Part shown: piece after piece, positions 6,122 through 10,242 of the stretch
How positions within the stretch are numbered: the first letter of the stretch is position 1
Layout: each line of letters opens with the position of its first letter
NCBI GenBank assembly: GCA_016929365.1
Contig: JAFGIZ010000029.1
Coordinates: 1-10,242 of the forward strand
DNA: 10,242 bases
From: Lentisphaerota bacterium
GTDB lineage: Bacteria; Verrucomicrobiota; Kiritimatiellia; UBA8416; JAFGIZ01
Direction: 5' to 3'
Translations under genes and position numbers: made by a program
Notes under the pieces: generated by a model
Seen by the model: the letters and a program-made list of their open reading frames with translations, nothing else
Databases searched by the model: none
What the model was told of the DNA's origin: nothing

Positions 6122-8626
6122 ATGACGTGCCCGCAAACAGTCCACCTGATCTGCAACGCCCACCTGGACCCCGTCTGGCTGTGGGAGTGGGAAGAAGGCG
6201 CCGCCGCAACGCTGGCGACCTTTCGCACGGCCGCCGAATTGTGCGAGGCGGACGACGCCTTTATATTCAACCACAACGAGGCCATCCTCTATGAATGGGT
6301 CCGCCGGTACGATCCCGCGCTGTTTGCCCGCATCCGGAGGCTCGTCCGGGCGGGACGCTGGCACATCATGGGGGGCTGGTATCTGCAGCCCGACTGCAAC
6401 ATGCCGAGCGGCGAGTCCCTCGTGCGCCAGATCCTGCTGGGGCGCGCGTTCTTCAAGGAGCATTTCGGTGCGGAACCGGAAGTTGCCATCAACTTCGATC
6501 CGTTCGGCCACTCCCGCGGCCTGGTCCAGATCCTGGCCAAGTCCGGCTATGGCGCCTATCTGTTCGGGCGCCCCCAGCCGCACGTACGGAAACTTCCGGC
6601 CGAGGATTTTACGTGGGTCGGATTTGACGGGTCGGAGATCGCGGCCGGCCGCTTTTGCGGCTGGTACAACACGCCGCTGGGACGGGCGGCGGAGGTGATC
6701 GGTGAGCGGATCGCATTGCACCGGGACCGGCCGGTGCTCGCCGTCTTGTGGGGCGTCGGCAACCACGGCGGCGGTCCGTCGCGCAAGGACTTGCGCGACG
6801 TCAACCGCCTGATCGCCCGCGACGGGAGCGGCCGCATCCGGCATTCCACCCCCGAGGGGTATTTCCGCGACCTCCGGCGTGCGGAGGGCCCGCTGCCGCG
6901 GCATGCCGACGACCTCAACCCGTGGGCCGTCGGCTGTTACACGTCACAGGTGCGGATCAAGCAGCAGCACCGCCTGCTCGAAAACGAAGTCTTTGTGGCG
7001 GAAAAAATGGCCGCCGCCGCCGCGCTGGCGGGGCTGCTGCCGTATCCGCGGCAGGACCTGCGTAACGCCGTATGCGATCTGCTGATGACGGAGTTTCACG
7101 ACATCCTGCCCGGCTCGTCCATCCGTCAGGTTGAAGAAGCCGCGCTGCGCCAGGCCGGACACGGCCTGGAAATCGCCTCGCGGGTCAAGGCCCGCGCCTT
7201 TTTCGCGCTTGCCTCCGGCCAACGCAAGGCGCGCGGCGGCGAGATCCCGATCCTCGCGTACAACCCGCATCCCTATCCCGTGCGGCAGATCGTGATCTGC
7301 GAATTCCAGCTCCCGGATCAGAATTTGGGGGGCGGTTTTCACACGGTCGCTGTTTTCGACGGGCAACGCCGGCTGCCGTCTCAGGTCGAGAAGGAAGCCA
7401 GCACCGTGTTCGTGGAATGGCGCAAGCGTGTTGTGTTTGCGGCGGCGTTGCAGCCGGGCATGAACCGGTTTGATGCCCGGCTGAAGAAACAGCCGTCGAA
7501 GCCTCAACCCGTGCTGCGCGCGCGGTCCGGGCGGATCGCCTTCCGGACCCGCGACCTGGAGGTCGTGATCAACACCCGGACCGGACTGATGGACCGCTAT
7601 CGCGTGCGGGGCGCCGACGTGTTGCGGCGCCGCTCGTTTGAACTCCTGGTCATGCGCGATGACGCCGATCCATGGGGCATGCAACGCACGGCGTTTCGCG
7701 ACACGGCCGGCCGGTTCCGGTTGATGTCACGCGAGGCGGGAGCCCGTTTCTCCGGTCTCAAGGCTCGCGCGGTCCCCTCCGTGCGCGTCATTGAGGACGG
7801 TCCGGTCCGCAGCGTGGTCGAGGCTGTTCTGGCGTACGGCCGCTCGGCCGTCCGGCAGCTCTACATGCTGCCGCGGCGGGGCACGGAAATCGAGCTGCAG
7901 CTGGACGTTTATTGGCAGGAAAAGGACCGGCTGTTGAAATGGCGGGTGCCCACGGCCCTGTCCAGCGCGCGGTATCTGGGTCAGACGGCATACGGCGTGC
8001 AAGCGCTCCCGCACAACGGGACCGAAGCCGTGGCGCAGAAATGGACGGCCGTGGTCGCCGGGTCGCGCGGAACGGCACTGACCTGCATCAACGCCGGCAG
8101 CTACGGTTCGGATTTCGCGGACGGAACGCTCCGTGTATCGCTTCTACGTTCCCCGGCCTATGCCGCGCATCCTGACGCGGAGGGAGTGCGCCTGCCGCCG
8201 GGCCGTTACCTGCCGCGGTCGGACCAGGGCTTGCGGAGCTTTCGCTTCTGGTTCAATGCCGGCGCGGCGCGCACACGCCTCGAGCGCGTGGACCGGGAGG
8301 CGCTGGCCCGCAACGAGCAGCCGTTTGTCCTGCCTTGCTCGCCTCCCGGCGGAGGGCGGAAACCGAGACCCCCCGTCCTGCTCGACGACGACGTGGTCCA
8401 GATGACCGCCCTGAAGCCGGCCGAATCGAACGACGACTGGATCGTGCGCCTGTTCGAGCCGACGGGCCGGCCGCGGCGGACGATCCTGCGCCTGCCCTCG
8501 CTTGGCCGGCGCCTTACGGTGCGGCTGAACGGATTCGAGATCAAGACGCTGCGGATTCACCGGCGCACCGGCCGTATCCGGGAAACCGACCTCATGGAGC
8601 ACGCGGAATCGGGGTCAGGGCTTTGA
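6122..8626 (+). CDS. Glycoside hydrolase family 38 alpha-mannosidase
   Basis: An 834-residue GH38 protein that should hydrolyse alpha-mannosides with retention, using a zinc ion. Zinc ligands by family pattern are H14 and D16 in NAHLDPVWLWEWEEG, D126 in NFDPFGHS (also the expected nucleophile), and H326 in TEFHDILPGSS. The N-terminal catalytic barrel covers ~1-270, with HIMGGWYLQPDCNMPSGES (~81-99) and GNHGGGPS (~213-220); a helical middle domain follows (~275-350), then a long beta-rich C-terminal part (~380-830) ending IKTLRIHRRTGRIRETDLME. There is no signal peptide, so it is probably cytoplasmic and may act on imported oligosaccharides. It is divergent from ptsP and no transporter or other glycosidase is nearby. 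The last few codons appear to come from an abutting mobile module (see findings). Exact linkage specificity cannot be told. Confidence 0.93.
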   Translation: MTCPQTVHLICNAHLDPVWLWEWEEGAAATLATFRTAAELCEADDAFIFNHNEAILYEWVRRYDPALFARIRRLVRAGRWHIMGGWYLQPDCNMPSGESLVRQILLGRAFFKEHFGAEPEVAINFDPFGHSRGLVQILAKSGYGAYLFGRPQPHVRKLPAEDFTWVGFDGSEIAAGRFCGWYNTPLGRAAEVIGERIALHRDRPVLAVLWGVGNHGGGPSRKDLRDVNRLIARDGSGRIRHSTPEGYFRDLRRAEGPLPRHADDLNPWAVGCYTSQVRIKQQHRLLENEVFVAEKMAAAAALAGLLPYPRQDLRNAVCDLLMTEFHDILPGSSIRQVEEAALRQAGHGLEIASRVKARAFFALASGQRKARGGEIPILAYNPHPYPVRQIVICEFQLPDQNLGGGFHTVAVFDGQRRLPSQVEKEASTVFVEWRKRVVFAAALQPGMNRFDARLKKQPSKPQPVLRARSGRIAFRTRDLEVVINTRTGLMDRYRVRGADVLRRRSFELLVMRDDADPWGMQRTAFRDTAGRFRLMSREAGARFSGLKARAVPSVRVIEDGPVRSVVEAVLAYGRSAVRQLYMLPRRGTEIELQLDVYWQEKDRLLKWRVPTALSSARYLGQTAYGVQALPHNGTEAVAQKWTAVVAGSRGTALTCINAGSYGSDFADGTLRVSLLRSPAYAAHPDAEGVRLPPGRYLPRSDQGLRSFRFWFNAGAARTRLERVDREALARNEQPFVLPCSPPGGGRKPRPPVLLDDDVVQMTALKPAESNDDWIVRLFEPTGRPRRTILRLPSLGRRLTVRLNGFEIKTLRIHRRTGRIRETDLMEHAESGSGL
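8611..8617 (-). mobile_element. Proposed end of a RAYT (IS200-like) module
   Basis: On the minus strand the transposase fragment stops within CTGACCCC, preceded by ATCAAAGCC. I recall endings of the form TCAAGACCTGACCCC as common beside RAYT genes in many bacteria. The match suggests this is the outer end of the mobile module, lying inside the last codons of the mannosidase gene. No target duplication can be seen because the other end is lost. Confidence 0.4.
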
Positions 8627-8827
8627 TCCTTTAACGGCCTCTTCCTTTGCCGTTTCGATGCGTTTTCGGAAGCGTCGGTCTTTGGTCATCCGCTCCTTTA
8701 CCCGCCGTATCGCCAGCCTCACCGCCGGCGACTTGACGCCCAACACTGCGCCGATCTCACGCAGGCCCTTCTCCCCGGTCTCCCGCAGGTCACGACGAGA
8801 GGTCGTGTTCCATATGAAGCCGCTCAC
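8615..8827 (-). pseudogene. REP-associated tyrosine transposase (RAYT), C-terminal fragment
   Basis: About 60 of the 70 codons look like the C-terminus of a Y1-type RAYT/IS200-like transposase: a DnaA-like helix-turn-helix GLREIGAVLGVKSPAVRLAI followed by a basic helix, RRVKERMTKDRRFRKRIE. The catalytic part with the HUH motif and Tyr is absent, so the piece cannot transpose DNA. The first ~12 residues (MSGFIWNTTSRR) run into the junction with the neighbouring ATPase remnant and are not transposase-like. Its stop codon (TGA, 8615-8617) lies inside the 3' end of the convergent mannosidase gene, a 12-bp overlap. It could be a small HTH protein, but the position between remnants favours a decayed transposase. 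The family call is by motif memory. Confidence 0.6.
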
Positions 8828-8830
8828 AGA

Positions 8831-9586
8831 TCAGAGATGGCTGAGCAGGTCGCGCAGGCCCACAAAGCGCACGGAGACATCGCCGTAGGTTCGCGTGTAC
8901 GCCCGGTCCACGTCTTGTGCTACGACCAGGTTCTTCCCCTCGGTGTACTGGCGCCGGAACGCTTTCATGCCGGCGGGATCGAATCGATCGGTTCTCCACT
9001 TGCACTCGATCGCCGTCGGCGCCTGGCGTTCGCTGGTCGCCACGAAGTCCACCTCGTGACCTCGCTTGTCACGCCATTACATGATCCGTCTGTGCAAGGG
9101 GTCGCCAGAGACGACGCCTCGAACATCCCCCCGCTCTGGGCGAGTATGAGTTCGACAAAGCGCTGGAATGAGCGCCTGCTTTCCAGGCGAAACAGTTCCT
9201 GAATGTCTTTCGACCAGTAATCATCCATCCATTCCTGGAAGTCCCTCTCGGGTAAACGCTTGCTTAGGAAGAACGGCGGCAGTCCGCCGTGAAGGAGCCG
9301 GTGCTTCAGGTCGGGCGTGCTGAAGTCCCTCATATCGGCGAGCGTCATGGGCGTGAGCCAGATGTTCCGCTTCCGTCCCGTCAGCGTATCGCGGAACTTC
9401 GAGAACGCGGCGAGCGTTGAGGATCCCGTTGCCAGGACGCGGCAGCTCGCAATCGAAGTGCTCAACCTCCGGAAGCGATCGGCAGAGAAACGTCTTTCCG
9501 ACACGTCGCACGCCGTATAGCCACACAACGGAGCACTCCTGCCAGCGTTTCTCGATCAGCGATTACCCGTATGTGCGGTTGATCAT
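8831..9586 (-). pseudogene. AAA ATPase / DUF4143 protein, degraded
   Basis: Three frames together spell a shrunken member of the AAA ATPase family with C-terminal DUF4143, chromosomal or accessory proteins of unclear role. Part 1 (9586 to ~9440) begins MINRTYG, hits TAA at 9563-9565, then reads SLIEKRWQECSVVWLYGVRRVGKTFL, where GVRRVGKT is the Walker A loop. Part 2 (~9445 to ~9090, another frame) starts at RVLATGSSTLAA, normally the sensor-1 strand, and runs through TGRKRNIWLTPM and GGLPPFFLSK to GGMFEAS. Part 3 (9076 to 8831, after a TAA at 9077-9079) is WRDKRGHEVDFVATS..AIECKW, a PD-(D/E)XK-like end. The Walker B region and most of the middle of DUF4143 are missing. Full-length relatives have roughly 380-400 residues; this span has room for 252. 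Not functional. Confidence 0.8.
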
Positions 9587-9661
9587 TTGCCGATACAATG
9601 CCGTATAGTGCTACCGAATGCAAGGCGGAATGCCTTAGCCGGAACGATTCATCAGTGAGTC

Positions 9662-9732
9662 GGTGAGCTCCTTCTGATAGCGTTTATTTGTCGACCAAGA
9701 CTCACAGACGCGACTCAGAAAGGAGGCTCACC
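9662..9732 (+). promoter_or_regulatory. Leader hairpin burying the transposase ribosome binding site
   Basis: The left arm GGTGAGCTCCTTCTGA (9662-9677) pairs with TCAGAAAGGAGGCTCACC (9715-9732): 16 base pairs with two single-base bulges on the right arm. The strong Shine-Dalgarno AAAGGAGG (9719-9726), 8 nt before the ATG at 9735, lies wholly inside the stem. Several insertion sequences (IS10, IS50) use such hairpins to block translation from read-through transcripts while allowing it from the native promoter, whose start would lie within or after the left arm. Confidence 0.55.
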
Positions 9733-9734
9733 AT

Positions 9735-9822
9735 ATGGTTAGTGTGAAGATCGAGCGTACAGAAGGCAAGCAAGGCATTCGCGTGGGGTTCACAGGGCAA
9801 CGACTGACTGCCTGCGCAGGCC
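9735..9822 (+). pseudogene. IS1380-like transposase, N-terminal fragment
   Basis: About 29 codons follow a perfect ribosome binding site: MVSVKIERTEGKQGI, then RVGFTGQRLTACAGL. The latter resembles the N-terminal strand and turn (LTA.AGL) of IS1380-group DDE transposases. After about base 9815 the frame no longer resembles a transposase because the sequence switches to the IS481 piece in another frame, so the DDE catalytic domain is wholly missing. The open frame nominally continues to 9992, but those codons are a shadow of the IS481 coding frame. The family call rests on one short motif; IS4-like is an alternative. Confidence 0.45.
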
Positions 9823-10167
9823 TACGACCCCTCCCATGTCGAGATCACATACCCACCCGACTGGGTGGAGCGACGTGTATTCCGAAACGGCCTGATCCGA
9901 CTGAGCCAGATCGGAATCCATATCTCTCACGCTCTGGCCGGCTTCGTCGTCGGACTGCAGCCGGTCGCGGATCGGCTGGACGTCTGGTTTGATTACTTGC
10001 GATTGGGTCATATCGACCTGCACGTCATGCGATTCATTCCATTCACAGAGAACAAAAAGCGGCGCCGCTCCTCCTCCGGGCGGCTAGCCGCCCGGAGGAG
10101 GAGCGCGGGGGACCTTCGGCCCTCCCGCACTGGACAACCAACCCCCAGCGTGTTACCCATGTCCTGA
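9808..10167 (+). pseudogene. IS481-family transposase, C-terminal fragment
   Basis: The frame opens after a TGA at 9805-9807 without a plausible start and ends at TGA 10165-10167, inside the terminal repeats. Recognisable transposase sequence runs from ~9817 to ~10060: QAYDPSHVEITYPPDWVERR, VFRNGLIRLSQIGIHISHAL, AGFVVGLQPV, DVWFDYLRLGHID and MRFIPFTENKKRR. This is the small beta-barrel that follows the integrase core in IS481-family proteins; the HTH and DDE domains are absent. From ~10061 the codons read through a perfect palindrome and give Arg/Ser-rich residues not typical of the family, so the original stop was probably lost or lay near KKRR. Non-functional relic. Confidence 0.7.
10066..10105. 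repeat. 40-bp perfect palindrome
   Basis: Two 19-bp arms, CGCTCCTCCTCCGGGCGGC and its exact complement, flank a central TA, so all 40 bases are palindromic. It lies between the IS481 transposase end and the IS terminal repeats and is read through by the transposase frame. A second GC-rich imperfect hairpin follows directly at 10105-10128. As RNA it would make a very stable hairpin, but no T-run follows, so a factor-independent terminator is unlikely. Confidence 0.85.
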
Positions 10168-10193
10168 CATTCCGCTGTTACCTATGTCCTGAC
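10151..10193. mobile_element. IS481-type right terminal repeats
   Basis: Two direct copies of an 18-mer, TGTTACCCATGTCCTGAC (10151-10168) and TGTTACCTATGTCCTGAC (10176-10193), differ at one base and start 25 bp apart. Read on the other strand they are GTCAGGACATRGGTAACA, which I know as a recurrent end sequence of one IS481 subgroup. They lie just downstream of the transposase fragment, as expected for transposase binding sites in the right end. The matching left end is not in the window. Confidence 0.6.
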
Positions 10194-10205
10194 CGCGCCC
10201 CGCGC

Positions 10206-10242
10206 CCTGAAACCTGAAACCTGAAACCCGACACCTGACACC
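10206..10242. repeat. 7-bp tandem repeat at the window edge
   Basis: Five units in a row: CCTGAAA three times (10206-10226), then CCCGACA and CCTGACA (10227-10240), with the next CC running to the window end. The array may continue outside. It is noncoding and directly follows the IS481 end. Confidence 0.8.

Noticed and set aside
5954..6904. Extension of the ptsP frame to 1062 codons
   Set aside because: The added part is antisense to the catalytic domain of the mannosidase, is low in recognisable motifs, and PtsP homology with a GAF domain begins just after the ATG at 5953.
6944..7684. Open frame of 246 codons on the minus strand inside the mannosidase
   Set aside because: It is antisense to the middle and C-terminal domains of a complete GH38 enzyme, with no ribosome binding site and no motif.
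8965..9528. Intact 187-residue protein on the minus strand
   Set aside because: Only its middle matches the AAA/DUF4143 family. The two ends are out-of-frame readings of the Walker A part and of the DUF4143 end, so it is part of a pseudogene.
9790..10023. Small minus-strand gene (77 codons) opposite the IS481 piece
   Set aside because: It is the complement of a recognisable transposase fragment and shows no motif or ribosome binding site.
10066..10128. Factor-independent terminator for the IS481 fragment
   Set aside because: The stem is strong but no T-rich tract follows either hairpin on the + strand; downstream sequence is GC-rich.
10206..10242. Possible start of a CRISPR array
   Set aside because: The units are 7 bp with no spacers, and no cas gene is present.
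1..10242. A new defence or biosynthetic system
   Set aside because: The intact genes are ordinary regulators and enzymes, and the accessory part consists of broken pieces. No set of complementary intact genes supports such a claim.

Overview
The window is GC-rich bacterial DNA with tightly packed genes, leaderless-looking or weakly marked starts, and long spurious antisense frames caused by the base composition. A URO-D-like protein of the uncharacterised environmental type, a GH38 alpha-mannosidase, a PtsP-type phosphotransferase and a RAYT/IS481/AAA-DUF4143 mobile debris field together suggest a member of the PVC superphylum, perhaps Kiritimatiellota or Lentisphaerota. This placement is inferred from gene content only and is weak.

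Bases 2-346 are the 3' end of a URO-D-like gene on the + strand. It meets, tail to tail with 5 bp between stop codons, a minus-strand run that reads from 5953 down to 352: ptsP (GAF domain plus enzyme I), a B12-binding radical SAM protein, a small membrane histidine kinase and an OmpR-type response regulator. Kinase and regulator overlap by 4 bases (ATGA) and form a standard two-component pair. The radical SAM gene lies 93 bp after ptsP (69 bp if an upstream in-frame ATG is used), and the kinase starts 92 bp after the radical SAM gene. The four genes could be one transcription unit, but this is not shown. Divergent from ptsP, across a 168-bp intergenic region, is a complete GH38 glycosidase gene (6122-8626).

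From about 8611 to the right edge the sequence changes character. It holds no intact gene, only pieces of mobile or accessory genes: the C-terminal end of a REP-associated tyrosine transposase whose module end seems to supply the stop codon of the mannosidase; an AAA ATPase/DUF4143 gene broken by a nonsense codon and two internal deletions; the first ~30 codons of an IS1380-like transposase with its 5' leader, which can fold to bury the ribosome binding site; the last ~80 codons of an IS481-like transposase fused out of frame to it; a 40-bp perfect palindrome; the IS481 terminal repeats; and a 7-bp tandem repeat at the edge.

I do not see a convincing new multi-gene system. The most informative oddities are the leader hairpin, the very short promoter-to-start distance of ptsP, the mobile end inside the mannosidase gene, the perfect palindrome, and the unassigned radical SAM enzyme next to a sensor-less two-component system.
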